NCBI GenBank assembly: GCA_022818135.1
Contig: JAFMSR010000018.1
Location: forward strand, 24,354,498 to 24,418,497
Direction: 5' to 3'
Length of the DNA stretch: 64,000 nt
DNA from: Saxidomus purpurata
Lineage: Eukaryota; Mollusca; Bivalvia; Venerida; Veneridae
In this document: in pieces, positions 11,178 through 23,512 of the stretch
Layout: the number at the start of each line of letters is the position of its first letter
How positions within the stretch are numbered: the stretch's first letter is position 1
Made by a program: the position numbers and the translations under genes
Notes under the pieces: generated by a model
The model's database searches: none
Seen by the model: the letters and a program-made list of their open reading frames with translations, nothing else
What the model was told of the DNA's origin: nothing

Positions 11178-11299
11178 AAAAACGGAAGTCAAAGATAAAG
11201 CTTTTTAAGGACAAGTTGGCAATTCACAACCACTGTAAAAAAAACAAGCGTGTTATCATGTACGTACATGTATTTCATTATTTGGGTGATGCTTTTAGT

Positions 11300-14163
11300 A
11301 GACCTAACCCACTACAAAAAATCCGTAATTCGTAAATAATTGAGGGACTGTCTCAATGACATTTATAGTAGTTACTCATTCTAAACACTTTGGCGTATGT
11401 AAAATAGTACCCGTTATGTAAGTATTAACACGTGCTTTACTCGTAAAAAGAGTGGTTATCACCTTCTTTGTAATATTTAAAATAACACTAGAATGTAACA
11501 TTTACGATGCATGTCCTGCCGTAAATGTGGCCATACTGCATGCTTTTTTAGTGATAGTAAAGTTCCGTCTGTAAAACACGTGCTTACAAATATGGTAACT
11601 CGTCTATTTTACAATTTTATGCATACTAGTAAATAATAAGCTCTTTTGGTATTAAAGTTGCTCGTTCTCAACAACGGTGAAAACATAAAATGTAAAACAA
11701 CACAAGTAATCAAAGCGCTGTGAGCGCTGAAGGCCTGGGGGCTATAGGTTAACTCCCCGAAAAACAACTTTTGACCTACGTGTTTTGCGCTGAACCTTAC
11801 CTAAAGCGCGGGTCGAAATGTGCAGTGGACGAAATTCAATATATGACACAGAATGAATGATTCACAAATATATGGGTGGCAGGGAAGTTTGTTTTATTAT
11901 AGAACGTACGTTAAATGAAAAATAATCACATAGTCAACATTATAAATTGTTTAAACCAATAAAAATAATTCGATCTGCGCTTTGTACAACTTAAAGCGAT
12001 ATGATCTGATGATGCGGATCGAAAATTATTGTGTACCAAGGACAAGAAAGACCTTGAAACAGAAATAAACAAAGCAATACCAGCAATGAAATATAAATAA
12101 AGTACTGTACAATGTGTATAAGAGAGAAAACCAAAAATGATTCTGGGTTACCTTATAGTTGTTATCGGTGAAACCGTTCACTGGGCCTTGACATGCAGCG
12201 TCCTCGATAAATGGCGGGTGATTTTGATCACGTGAGTTCCTTCTCGGGAATGTACGTAAATTATTTTTTTTTTAAGAAAAATTTATTTTTTGGTAAATAT
12301 ATATGTAATCGTTCGTAAATGAAATGACATCGGAAATTTGAAAATCAAACTACAAACTCTTATATCGAGCTCCGTACGTTTCCGTAAATTTCCGTAAATA
12401 TCCGTACTTTTCCGTGATATGCATATGATTATCTTCCGTAATCAGCTAACAGCGCATTAATTTCTAAAACAGAAAAAAATGTGTAATGCAGCCCGTAAGC
12501 TATGTACCTTCCTGCAATCGTTTGAAGTTGTATGTACTCTTTTTATTTGTAAATTGTTCTTATCATATGCGACATTCAAACAGAAGATTGATCTGGTCTG
12601 TCTTGCACTACTTTCGCATAGCGCATGTTTACAGTTGTTATTCGCACATAGCACAGTTAAATTTCTTGCAGTGTTTGAAATGTGGTATGCTAACTTAGGC
12701 CAAGGGGACTTTCAGTCCCCAGGCCAAAAATCAGCATGATAATTAAAGAAATATCTGTTGAAAGTGTTGGTGAGTTTGGTTTGACGGCACCGCTACACTT
12801 CATGCTTACATTTGGATGTGAAAAGCGTTCCAACGTGATATAAATTTAGTAGTGTATGATTTCAAATATAAAACAACAAGAATTTATATTTAAATCTGTT
12901 TTACAGCCTGTAATTTGGGAATTGATCTGTTCTTTTTTATCGGTTTACTATTCCTTTTACATGTTTCTTGAAAATGCAGACTGTCCGAAATCACATAATT
13001 AAAGTATCAGGACTGATATAGTAAAATAAATTTACTGACAGGATAATGATAAAACCATGTTCTATTCACTTTAAAACAATTTTGACAAATGCCTTTCGTT
13101 CGTATTCAATTTGTTTCATCATTGGTAATAGTTGTCATTAGCCTTTCTTATTTTTTGTAATAATTATCATTGAACAAATACTGCGCTATAGTTCTAACAT
13201 GTACTGTTTGATTCAAAAAGCAAAGTTATGAATGTTTTTGGTACAAATAAAGGTCATTTCTGCCGGTAAGACATATTTCTGAGTAAAATTAGGGCTACTT
13301 GTTATTGTGGTCCTGGGACTTTTAAGCAGTGAATCCTGCAGAATAAACATGTAGGCTCTATGTAAGTCTCTGTTGTAAAAAGCAGTGTAATAGTTGAGAA
13401 ATGCTGTTTGTAATTGTAAAGGGTTAGTACACATGCTCATCCAAAACTTGTCTGCATGGGAAGTAACTCCTGTTCACCGCTGTATACGTTCGTGTAATGT
13501 AAGGGGACATAACCTTACCTAAATTATCTGCAAAGAAACGTGGTTTCGTATGAAACACATTCACTTATAGTATTTAAGTACATGTTTCAAAACAAATGTC
13601 AGTGTCGTATCATTGTTCTCAAAAACAGCAATAATTTTTGTCAAGGAAACTTGAGTGTGACCACTAAATTTCTTTGTTAGATCGTTCCCTTACAGTTAGG
13701 AGTTGGACTACCACGTCTACAATTCCTCGATGTATATTGTTGTCTTTTGCCATTTAAAATACATGTAACTCAAATCTATAATCATTGAAAACTACATGTA
13801 AAGCTCCTCAAAGAGATTTAATACTGCAATGCTCAGACGAAAGTATAGAAAATTGAACAGAACTGTTTTAGTGGAACATACGAATACGAAATATTATCGT
13901 GCTCTAAGTTCCATTTGGAGACATCGTAGGCAATATCTTTCAATTGTAGTTCTAATATGTTCTTTAATGGTAATGAAAGGTGCTAGGAGCCGTTTATTTA
14001 GTGTAAACACATATATGTATGGAGGCCCGATCAATAAAACTGTTCAATAACATTTTTTTAATGTTGCTACATAATCATTTTGAGCAAACCCCTTTCAAAC
14101 AGACCAAATACGTATTACAGAAATTACGTATTTCCGATTACAGACCTGTAGTGGGTTAGGTCT
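11300..14163. mobile_element. 2.86-kb terminal-inverted-repeat element
   Basis: The left end AGACCTAACCCACTAC (from 11300) is matched by GTAGTGGGTTAGGTCT (to 14163). Weaker inverted similarity continues through 'ccgtaatt..cgtaaat' just inside. AGT precedes the left end (11297-11299) and follows the right end (14164-14166), a possible 3-bp target duplication. That size, plus the transposase remnant at 13829-14050, fits PIF/Harbinger. Most of the interior has no credible gene. Confidence 0.6.
13829..14050 (+). pseudogene. C-terminal remnant of a second HARBI1-like transposase
   Basis: The frame MLRRKYRKLNRTVLVEHTN followed by YRALSSIWRHRRQYLS matches the C-terminal part of the 1955-3010 transposase (LRKCRKLNR, VEHA, SISSVWRHQRQYLS). 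It retains the VEH catalytic glutamate but lacks the earlier D residues. About eight residues between RKLNR and VEH are altered or missing. It sits in opposite orientation to the first copy and inside the inverted ends of the 11300-14163 element. Confidence 0.6.
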
Positions 14164-14166
14164 AGT

Positions 14167-15157
14167 AAGGAGTCACGTGACTCCTTGCTTTTGTAATGCC
14201 AACTTTGAAAATGACTTATCCAAAGCCTGTCAATTTGAACAGCTTCCCCTTTTGCATGCAAAGAACATGTAGATCGACTTAAGCAAAAACGAATGGGGAC
14301 CGTGTTTGCGATCTCGGCTTAAAATGGATTTGAAGTCATTTCCGTTGCCTGATATACGTGTTAATGCAGTAAATCATTGTTATACTAATGCAGACAAAAT
14401 TCAGAATATTTTAATTACTACGCCATCAGGCAGTTTTGACATACTCACATTAACACTTTATCGAGAGGAATGTTCCGACAGTGCATATATTCTTAAACAC
14501 AGTTCGCATTTACATATCAGCGACTGTGCAAGCACAACTCATTCTGCAATTACGTGATCAAAACGGTCGTATTTCATTCCCCATGCTTCCAATTTATAAT
14601 ATTTGAACCTTGACTCAAAATTCTCTTTGATGTGGGAAAGGCAAGTGTACTTTTTTGTGTTTACTTTAAAGATATTTTAGTTTTTCCCACTGGACCTTAG
14701 TACATTCAACATATTATAAAGTATTTCAAAACGTTTAAATACAACTCCAAATTTTAATCGACAGTTTGTTGAAACGTTTCGATCAACCGGATCCAGGACA
14801 CCGGGAAAATTCCAAGCTTGTTATAGAATGTTCATAATATTTAAAAGGGCCACGCACTATTTGATCGATGTTTCATGAATATTAATAGATTGGCACATGT
14901 ATTTATCTCAAGTAATACGCTTCTGAAATTGTATCTGTTCCTAATTTCTGCTTTCTGTATGACACGTTATACAGGAAGTGCCACTTTCTAGAGCATATGT
15001 CACAAATAACAAGCGTTTGGTCCAGTCCGTAGTTCGTGCATATTAGTCTATATATATATCAATTATAATAGCATTTAAATTATGATTGAAAATACTTTCA
15101 AAGACGTACTTACATACGTGTCGACGTTGTTCGCTAGTTTCAATTTGTCTTTATATG
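14167..15157. other. Intergenic, no supported gene
   Basis: The only open frame (14306-14557, 83 aa) has no recognisable motif. The stretch otherwise shows no repeat structure that I could see. Confidence 0.4.
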
Positions 15158-15165
15158 ACTTGTCT

Positions 15166-15784
15166 ACGGAAGCGTCCTGGTGCCAATTCATAATGTTCTA
15201 TAAAAAAGAATAACTCCTACGTAGGACTTTATAACTCCTACGTAGGAGATAAAAAAGCCTAATTAGGAGTTTATAACTCCTACGTAGGACTTTATAACTC
15301 CTACGTAGGAGATAAAAAAGCCTAATTAGGACTTTATAACTCCTACGTAGGACTTTATAACTCCTACGTAGGAGGTAAAAAAGCCTAATTAGGTGTTTAT
15401 TACTCCTACGTAGGAGAAACTAATTATTTATTACTCCTACGTAGGACTTTATAACTCCTACGTAGGACTTTATAACTCCTACGTAGGATTTTATAACTCC
15501 TACGTAGGAGATAAAAAAGCATAATTAGGAGTTTATAACTCCTACGTAGGACTTTATAACTCCTACGTAGGAGATAAAAAAGCCTAATTAGGAGTTTATA
15601 ACGAAGTCCTAATTAGGCTTTTTTATCTCCTACGATAACTCCTACGAAGGAGTTATAAAGTCCTACGTAGGAGTTATAAAGTCCTACGTAGGCGTTATAA
15701 ACTCCTAATTAGGCTTTTTTATCTCCTACGTAGGAGTTACTCTTTTTTATAGAACATTATGAATTGGCACCAGGACGCTTCCGT
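15166..15784. mobile_element. 619-bp MITE built from CTCCTACGTAGGAG palindromes, 8-bp target duplication
   Basis: Inverted ends begin ACGGAAGCGTCCTGGTGCC and remain paired for about 60 bp. ACTTGTCT flanks both sides (15158-15165 and 15785-15792), a perfect 8-bp target duplication. The interior is an array of two self-complementary words, CCTACGTAGG and CCTAATTAGG, mostly spaced 21 bp apart by 'actttataa' or 'agataaaaaag' linkers. There is no coding capacity. An 8-bp duplication points to hAT or P-type mobilisation, but the end sequence is not a textbook match to either. Confidence 0.9.
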
Positions 15785-15792
15785 ACTTGTCT

Positions 15793-17063
15793 CTCATATT
15801 ACATAAGAGGTACAGTGTTTCCCGCGATTCACTCATTTTAGTGCTTGAAAAATTGGACAGTTTCCGATGATGGAAATAAATTACTTGTAAACGTTAGTAT
15901 ATAAATAGCTTGTAGACTGTGATATTTAAATGTTGTTGTGATATTGTGTACAAAGTTTACATACATGTATATGTATAAATATGCATAAAGCAGTAATTAA
16001 TACAGACATAATATAAGCAAGTGTTGTGTTGTTTATTGCTTAGATATCTAGTCACTGACAATCTGGCCACTCTTTTATTGCACCTATATCTAAGATTATA
16101 CTAAACTGCGTTATGATAAAAGTTTCAGAACAATTTAGGGGATATCCATAGGTAGACGTTAGTCCGACTCTTCATATTAGAAGTGCCTGAATGATAGCAT
16201 GAAGGGAAACGCTTCGTCTTTTCATGCGATAACAAAGTTGAACATGCGGGTGCCTTACCAGACAAGGGTGCCCTTGGCACACTGCCTTGAAAGCGTTGCG
16301 GGTCAGTTTAAACTATATTTTATTCAAAAGACACACATTTTATACAACAGACAATAATTAACAATGGTCGTGACAGGATTAGAGAACAAGTGTTATCAAC
16401 ACTTATTTGAATTCTTTTCCTAATGTGTCCCTTGCGAGTCTGTCAGACATTCACATTATTTAATTCATCTCTACACCTTGGTAACACCTTTGATGGAGGT
16501 GATAAATCGATTATAGATTCACCTTGAATCGATTATAGACCCTGTGTATAGAGCCTATATAGTTACGAGTAGGCAGTACATTGTATAAGCTGGAGACGGT
16601 AACGTCCGGATATACTTTAAAAACGCAACCGCGCATTTTGGTAAATTCAAATGTAATTTGGAAACTTCAAGAACACCATGCCTTTTTCTATTCCTTTGTT
16701 TATTCAACAATTCGTAACAAAATTCCAGCATCACCTCTATTTTGCATATGATGAGATTAATAAAATGCTCAAATTCTGTGACTTATTAAAAAGGTTGCGT
16801 TTTTGAAGTTGTTAAGTATAGTTGCCACTCTTATATAGAACTCCCTGCTAACTGATGCATTTATTTCATTGTAATATGTATAGATGATATCCCGTGCATA
16901 CTTTACTAACCACGACGAATTTTGTATAGTACTGATAAATGTAAAATATGTCAAAATCTATGAAACCTGAAAATTGTAAATATAAACAACATTGACGATC
17001 CTACCGCTGAATTTAGACAGTGACGTTACATTTGTTTACAAATCTTTAATAGATAGATACATC

Positions 17064-17105
<42 letters not shown>

Positions 17106-18913
17106 CAACAATAATTCGATAACGTTTTGTTGCTGCCAGTCAGTCAGTAGATATATTCGTGATTAAATTTCACCCATTCTTGTTTCTGCAGAACGGTGCC
17201 GGTTCGAATCCCGTCACAATTTTTTTAATTATTTTCAGCAACGAAAAATTCTCCACTACACAATTTCACATAAAATGAAAGTAAAATATATAAAAAGAAA
17301 AACTATAACTGATATTAAAGACACTTAAAATTTAAATAAAACTTTTTTTATTAAAATAAAAAGAAATTGGTGTAACTATCTGATATAGTAACATTTAATT
17401 GATCTCTTGATAGGATAATGATAGTGTTTCTAGTATGTGCTTATTCATTTAAAAAACAAAGTTTAGGAATGTTTTTGGTACAAATAAAGTTCATTTCTGT
17501 CAGTAAGACATCTTTCTTGATAAAATGAGAGCTACTTGTCAATGATCACAACCCTAAAGGTCAGTATTGATCGAGACGAGTTATTCATGTTCGAATATAA
17601 AATTGTTTACAAAAAGTGGCATCACTGTCCAAATTCAGCGGTAGCATTAGTACAGGAAAAGTTCAAACAAAAGAAATGACTTACAAGTGTCGTCGACCAC
17701 TGAAGAATTTAAACACTGAAAATGCCAGTTTCAACTGAATTGAATACACTGATCTGTCAAAACTGTCAACTGTCACAAACACTCCACTTCCAAAACTTTC
17801 TGGTCTCCTCCTCCTCCGAGAGTACAGGATGGAAAACGTTCAAACACACCGTATAACCAAAATATTCCTTGCCCTGTAGCCGGCCGGTAACCGTAGACAG
17901 AGGTTTGAACTCAAATTAAATTCAACAGGTATTAAAGCTTTCAGACGCCCAAGAGGTATATTTGTTCAGTTCGTGATGCAAGTACCACTTTTCAGTTTTG
18001 TCACCGAGACGCTAGACGTCCCTCTTAGTTAGAGAAGTTGGTTCGTCCCAGTGGTAGTTGTACTGTATAACTGTATGGTGTATACTATCACATTGTCTGT
18101 GGGTGGGATATTCAGCTAATCAGTGACAACTGTAATAAATATGTGTTCAAAGTTTGTTAGTAACAGTTGATTTCTGGATAGGTTGTAAAACCATGTACAT
18201 GCACTTTTCAAAAATACGTCGTTAACTGATTTATAAATTGATTACATTTTTTATGCAATACAAAGTATGCAACATTCTTTACCTGTGACAAAATAGGTTC
18301 CATTATTAATAATAATTCGCATTCTAATTGTTGTAAAAACCATAATACACTTTTCAAAAATATATCGTCAACTGATACTTTTCTTCGATTGGCTTAGAAG
18401 ATTAGCGATAATAAAAAAAAATTGCATAAAGGAGTAACAACATACACTCAGGTGAAAGGACAGGTAACGGTTTAGTTATCCGGTTTAGTATAATTATGAC
18501 CGAATGTATGTGTATACCATTGTTCTGAATACAGGTAGTACGGTATACGTCCACAGAGGTGTAATCTTGTAATACATGCTAACCCAACACCAAGATCGCG
18601 GTTTTCAGCATCAAATCAAACTGCGTTGGTTGTTTTCGTTAAAGCTAAACGATTCAATAGTTGTATACTCATCATCTTTATCAAAAGACCTAAATTCTGA
18701 ATGATAAAAGTCACCATATTTGTAAAAATATTAAAGTCAAAGGGTATTGTTTGTTTAATATCTAAATGGAGTTCTTGCCAATATGTTGTACGTGAAGTCT
18801 CGTATACACATGTGTACTCTTGTTATTCATCATACAAAGGTATTTTAAATGTTTAGAAAATATTAAAACTAAAAACAAGCGTATGAAGCATTACATTTAC
18901 TTCTATACCGTCT
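15793..18913. other. Intergenic, no supported gene
   Basis: Apart from the ATA run at 17066 and a B-box-like GGTTCGAATCCCGTCAC at about 17200, no gene or ordered repeat was recognised. A possible minus-strand donor (ACTT|GTAAGT) lies near 17690 in GC-richer sequence and could mark an untranslated exon, but nothing supports it further. Confidence 0.35.
17066..17104 (+). repeat. ATA microsatellite
   Basis: About twelve AAT/ATA triplets with a short imperfect extension into AACAACAATAATT. Confidence 0.9.
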
Positions 18914-18914
18914 C

Positions 18915-19060
18915 TCTTGGTCTAGTGGTTTAGGCATCCGCCTCGGTAGCGGGAGGTCGAAGGTTCGAATCCCAGCAGGAGTCCGTTCTGATACTAGCCA
19001 ACAAGCTGGTTAAATAATGGTTACCGTATGCCTACCTGCCTGGTGCCTGGCATTAAAAAG
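18915..19060 (+). other. tRNA-derived SINE-like sequence
   Basis: It contains an A box (TTGGTCTAGTGGTTTAGGCA), an anticodon arm with loop CTCGGTA and stem CCGC/GCGG, and a B box (AGGTTCGAATCCCAG). The T stem and acceptor strands pair poorly. The following 80 bp ('caacaagctggttaaataatgg' and onward) is not tRNA-like, so a SINE is more likely than a gene. Confidence 0.5.
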
Positions 19061-19075
19061 GATACTAGATTCGTG

Positions 19076-19150
19076 AGGTAAATGTGCTCAGAAAGAAGGT
19101 GTCTTATAGGATTCGTGAGGTAAATGTGCTCAGAAAGAAGGTGTCTTATA
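19076..19150 (+). repeat. Short tandem duplication
   Basis: The block ATTCGTGAGGTAAATGTGCT plus CAGAAAGAAGGTGTCTTATA occurs twice back to back. The frame from 19084 begins in it and is not supported. Confidence 0.8.
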
Positions 19151-19464
19151 TGTCAGAAATGGCTGGCCCTACGGGACATTTTTTCTCTGTAACGATAACA
19201 CCATTAATTTGTAAGTATTTCTGCTTCAAATTTACTATGCTTAAATTTAAAAAATGTGATTATGCAACTTCATTCATAAGTCAATTTACTATGAAAATTA
19301 GCGTTACGATTTCATTTTTTTACCACATGCAATTTCAGCGATGAAATAAAAAGTTTCACACAAATTCTATAAATGTTAGTGTGAGCTTAGAAGACAAAAA
19401 CACTGTTTCATATTTGCAAGCTCATACCGTTTGAAATTAAATTTAAATAGATTAAGGTACATAC

Positions 19465-19642
19465 CATGTCCGTGTTTATGTTTTCGGAACGTTATTTTGA
19501 ACACCTTACGCGATTTCGATGAATACTTAGGTGGGGTATGAAGCATTCCCGGAGGTGTGACTGCGAATAATTCACGAGGGGAGCCCGGATTATACGCAGG
19601 CACATTACCGACGGAAAGCTTCATTTCGATAAAGCACTCCAA
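19465..19642 (-). CDS. Unrecognised possible first coding exon
   Basis: On the minus strand an ATG at 19642 opens 59 codons rich in Pro, Ser and Lys (for example NPGSPRELFAVTPPGMLHTP and SKSRKVFKITFRKHKHGH). They end at a consensus donor (CATG|GTATGT, intron starting at 19464). The composition is less AT-rich than the surroundings and residue use is protein-like, with a TPP motif and a basic tail. I do not recognise the family and found no following exon to the left. The alternative is a chance frame. Confidence 0.3.
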
Positions 19643-20122
19643 ACATAATTATTTCGATTCTAAAGCCGATTTTTTAAAACTATCGAACTACTACGGACCT
19701 TTTTTCAGTCGGCGGTAGTGAAAACAGCATAAATAGTGCGTGGAATTCACTCCCTATTCGGGCAACCATTCAAGATATCAAACATAACTATATTATACAA
19801 ACTTATTTTAGTTTAATCATCTAATACATAAGATATAAAAAAGAAATACCTGACGACATTATGCAGGAGACGTCCGATTCAGAACCTAACAAAGCAGCCA
19901 ATCGATTTAAATGCGTACCGTTAATTTGAACGTACAACGTTTTAACGTGGAATAATGACGTCGGTGATGACGTAAACGTTTTCATTCATAGTTTTGTCTC
20001 CCGGAATCAAAACATGATGACGTTAATCCTGAATTTCTTGGCCTTTTTAAGGAAAACAAGGTGAGGGTGTTCTAAGGCTTACTTGACGCAATCAAAAATA
20101 ATATTTAGGTTCTTAAACAAAT

Positions 20123-20310
20123 CTTTTCATGCGACTGATGATTTATACGATATTATTTCCATTTCTATATTTTATTTTTGCGCGGGAGTAAATTAGAAAA
20201 GTCGGAAAGGAGCTACTTCCATGTCTGAAACTCCGCCTCTTTTCCGAGTGCTTTAATCATATTAATGCACTCGAATTGACTATAGAAATATACCGTAGGC
20301 ATATTAGAAT
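20123..20310 (-). repeat. Dispersed ~195-bp repeat, copy B (inverted relative to 3816-4012)
   Basis: This is the reverse complement of copy A at 3816-4012, with similar boundaries at both ends and a small deletion near 'ataaaatacattgtatag'. The outer flanks differ between the copies, so this is an element copy and not a segmental duplication. Confidence 0.75.
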
Positions 20311-20400
20311 AATAAACAGTACTCAACAGACATGTTGAATATTGTTCTTTCCGATCTGTACGTCATTTCGTGTTATTTCCTGGACGTCATTTGGTCTTTT

Positions 20401-20431
20401 CCCGGGGCGGGGGGAGGGGGGAGGGGAGGGT
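20401..20431 (+). repeat. G-rich tract
   Basis: GGGGCGGGGGGAGGGGGGAG and its continuation form four or more G runs and could fold as a G-quadruplex on the plus strand. The overlapping short frame is not supported. Confidence 0.7.
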
Positions 20432-22099
20432 ACGAGTGGTTGATGAATACTATTTACAAATAATAAGTATAAGGAAAAATGGATTTCCATGCTACATCTT
20501 ACGCACCGTTATTTTGTTAGTTTTGGAATCACATGTCGCATCTTGTATCATAATTTGAACACAAAAGTATGCTACAGAATTCAGGCGTTTATAATGGAAA
20601 AATTCAGATAAATATTTATGCATTTATTTTTTCTAAATAACACTATGTAAGCTGATACTTTTCGACAAGTAGTGTGGGGTTACGTTGTGCCGGGTTAAGC
20701 TTGCGCGACGTCATTGCAATGTTACTGCAAACGTCAATTCATTTTCATAAAAATATTGTTTGTCATTTGAACAGCTCGGGTGCCTATACGGCTTTGTTTC
20801 GGTGGGCACGGGAAGCGGACCCTAGTAGGCTGTGAACATTCGGCCGATAAAATTCTTATAATGGTCTTGATCGAGCAAGGTATGAATTATTTTTCATGCC
20901 GAACTGCTCATTGACAATTAAATGCTTTTAAAATTCAATGGGGAATTTGGAAACAAGCCGTACTGTTAATGCACCATCATTGGCTAATTGAATTTTGTAT
21001 AAATATTGCGGAAAAGAACATATTACAGGTGAACAAGCATGTGGAGTATTGCCTGAAAGTAAAATTTTATTATTGTAGGATGTAAGAGGAATATTAACAA
21101 GCTATCTGTTTGCGTGCTGTTTCGTTCAGGTTTCATAACACCTGTCAAACTTCAAAGAAAAAAAAGAGAATGTTTACACATCCATTAACAATAATTGTTT
21201 CGCACTTTAGACACGGTACCCACTGGGTGAAATCTTCAGACTTAATTTTGTCTTGTAATGTTACTTTATAACAAGAACTACCTTTAAAAAAGATAGTCAG
21301 CGCAATTTTTAGTACAAGAAAGCGATTGTTCGCTAGATTTTTATAGTAAAAATTCATTTTAATCAGTCGGGAGGCTCCAAATGTCACAATGTGACGAAAA
21401 AAACAGGACCTTGACAGGGATTCGAACCCATGTACATTCATTTGCAGAGTTGTGCTAATGCTCTCCCACATAGCAAATATGTATCCAATAGTTATTAAAT
21501 ATCTATCGCGACACATGTATCAGAAAACAAACTTAATCCTTCATTTCTTATCAATATGCTACTCGAATGTCCGAGAAAGTATAAATACTTTACACTTATA
21601 ATTAACATTAATTTGGAGGTAACAACATATAATGTTGATAGATATGAATTATACGTACTATACGTACTTAAACTGAAAACGCAAGAGTATTTTATTGTCT
21701 ATTCTCATTCTCACTATATAGGTCCGTGGATAAATGAAGAATTTTGTAAATATCGTAATACAAATCAAGTTAACTGGCCAAAAAAGACCAAAAAAACAAA
21801 TACATGTACTGCCGACCGAAAACAACTTTTTTTTCTTCTAAAGATAATATTATATTGCAAGTACTGATTGACTTTTCACTATTTACAAATTCCTTCATTT
21901 ATATAAATTATACATTATCTTTTGAAAGGAAAAGTCGTTTTCGGTCTGCATAAACTGTTTTTAGGTCCCTTTTCAGTCTTATTCGGGCTTTTTCGGTTGT
22001 TTACGGTAATTCTGTGCACCAAGTGTTAGGCGTTTTTCGTTCAGTTGTGTTCACAACCAATCTTACATCCCCAGCATAACGCTGTTTTTATGTAGTAAA
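20432..22099. other. Intergenic, one tRNA-like fragment, no supported gene
   Basis: The frames at 21145-21516 (minus) and 21556-21867 (plus) show no family motif. The only structure is a degenerate tRNA-like stretch on the minus strand at about 21415-21490: a B box GGGTTCGAATCCCTG, and a TGTGGGAGAGCATTAGC that resembles an A box. Confidence 0.4.
21412..21488 (-). other. Degenerate tRNA-like sequence
   Basis: On the minus strand an A-box-like GGGAGAGCATTAGCAC precedes CTGCAAA (a possible GCA anticodon loop) and a good B box. The anticodon stem does not close and the acceptor strands do not pair, so it is probably a tRNA-derived relic. Confidence 0.4.
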
Positions 22100-22448
22100 C
22101 TTAAAGGTCCACTACTAAGCGAAAATTAAGTGACAGTTATTTCAATGGCAAGTACATTACCTTATGCAAGACACTAAATAATGAAGATTGGCAGGTTAAA
22201 ATTTACAGAAAGTGTTTGGAACACAAAGAAAAGTATGTGTATTATGTTGAAATCTCAGTGAATCGACAAAATGACTACCCAGGTCTTTTTAACTTTCTTC
22301 ATAATGCTTAGAAAAATAATTGTACATGTACTGTGATTTATTTAGAATTTCTACATACCAACTTTCATTTTTTATTAAAAATAACATATTTCTGTGTTTT
22401 TTTAAAGTATATTTGAATTTTCTCTTTCCTTAGTATTGGACCTTTAAG
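22100..22448. mobile_element. 349-bp MITE-like element
   Basis: The left end CTTAAAGGTCCACTACTAAG and the right end CTTAGTATTGGACCTTTAAG are inverted copies with two or three mismatches. The inside is AT-rich and non-coding. No convincing target duplication was seen. Confidence 0.65.
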
Positions 22449-22802
22449 CTAAACGTAACACTGCTTCACTTTAAACAAATACACCTCGTGAAGCACACAA
22501 GTACACGCATTTAACGTGTGATCTGTGATCAGGTAAAAATATTCTGATTTCGGGAATAGGTAGATGAGTGTGCGACTTCATAAAACAAAATTATAAAAAT
22601 GTTATGCTTATAATCTTGTACAAAATTTAGTGTGTAACTGCGTCTTTTAAGCTTTATATACGTATAACTAACACTGAGGATCGCCACTGGTTCGTTATTT
22701 CTGTAAGTTCATTCAGAAATATCTCTTCAATATCATCTTTCAAATACAAATGCAAGAACTTCCTTTTACAAAAACAGCAGCAATTATCTAGCATTTCAAG
22801 AA

Positions 22803-22814
22803 TATAATAATAAC

Positions 22815-22847
<33 letters not shown>

Positions 22848-23475
22848 CTCTTTATTTAAAGAAGCTAACTCTTTACGCATATGTACATAAAGCAACATAT
22901 TTCTTATCTACCATGAGACCTTCTAATAAAAATAATAATACACAATTGAGAAGAACTACAATAATACACCAACTAAGAAAAATTAACTCACTCACTCATT
23001 CACTCACCCGACGCTCGTATGTACACTCGTTCCCTCACGCACTGGCATGTACTATACTCACATGTAAAATCACTTATTAACAGACATAACTTATTTATAT
23101 GAGAAAAAGAACTTGTTATGGTTTTAAAGTGACAACATATATTCTATACTGTGTCATTCAAAAATAGGTACTGCTTGAATGTAGTTTTGAAAGATTTTAA
23201 GTTTGTAAGATGTCTTATAGCGATTCATCGTCGAATACCCACGTCTCCCTCTTCACGCTATATGCTTCATCGGTAAATACAGTAGTGACAACGGAATATT
23301 TAACGGGGGTTCCGACGATGATAGCGATTGGGATATCATTCCATATTTCCATACAACAGTAACCAAAAGTTCGTTTAAGGTGATTATTTTTCGAACGTTT
23401 GTGCTTAATATCCCTTTTATTGTTCGACCTTAAATTATAATTATGATTGTATGATAATTTATATAAATTCCACAT
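22803..23475 (-). mobile_element. 5'-truncated LINE 3' end
   Basis: On the minus strand, a retrotransposon C-terminal frame (23475-23215) is followed by about 360 bp of untranslated sequence. The end is CTTTAAATAAAGAGATT and an ATT-triplet tail at 22803-22852. The order (end of reverse-transcriptase protein, AATAAAG, simple tail) is typical of a non-LTR element that integrated as a 5'-truncated copy. The clade (CR1, Jockey or RTE-like) cannot be fixed from this much. Confidence 0.65.
23215..23475 (-). pseudogene. Non-LTR retrotransposon protein, C-terminal fragment
   Basis: The residues HNYNLRSNNKRDIKHKRSK and then KRTFGYCCMEIWNDIP show the pattern that closes many LINE reverse-transcriptase proteins (YNLRS, a basic linker, then W-N-x-hydrophobic-P). 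Only about 86 codons remain and no polymerase motif is present. A second, opposite-strand fragment of the same type lies at 28372-28557. Confidence 0.6.
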
Positions 23476-23512
23476 GTGCTTCGTTTAGATAAATTTTGTG
23501 TTATGTATGATT

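Noticed and set aside
17185..17225. tRNA gene suggested by GGTTCGAATCCCGTCAC
   Set aside because: Good B box but no A box, acceptor stem or anticodon arm at proper distances.
3816..20310. Polinton/Maverick-like giant transposon bounded by the inverted 195-bp repeats
   Set aside because: No polymerase, integrase, ATPase or capsid-like frame lies between the copies, and several unrelated elements do.
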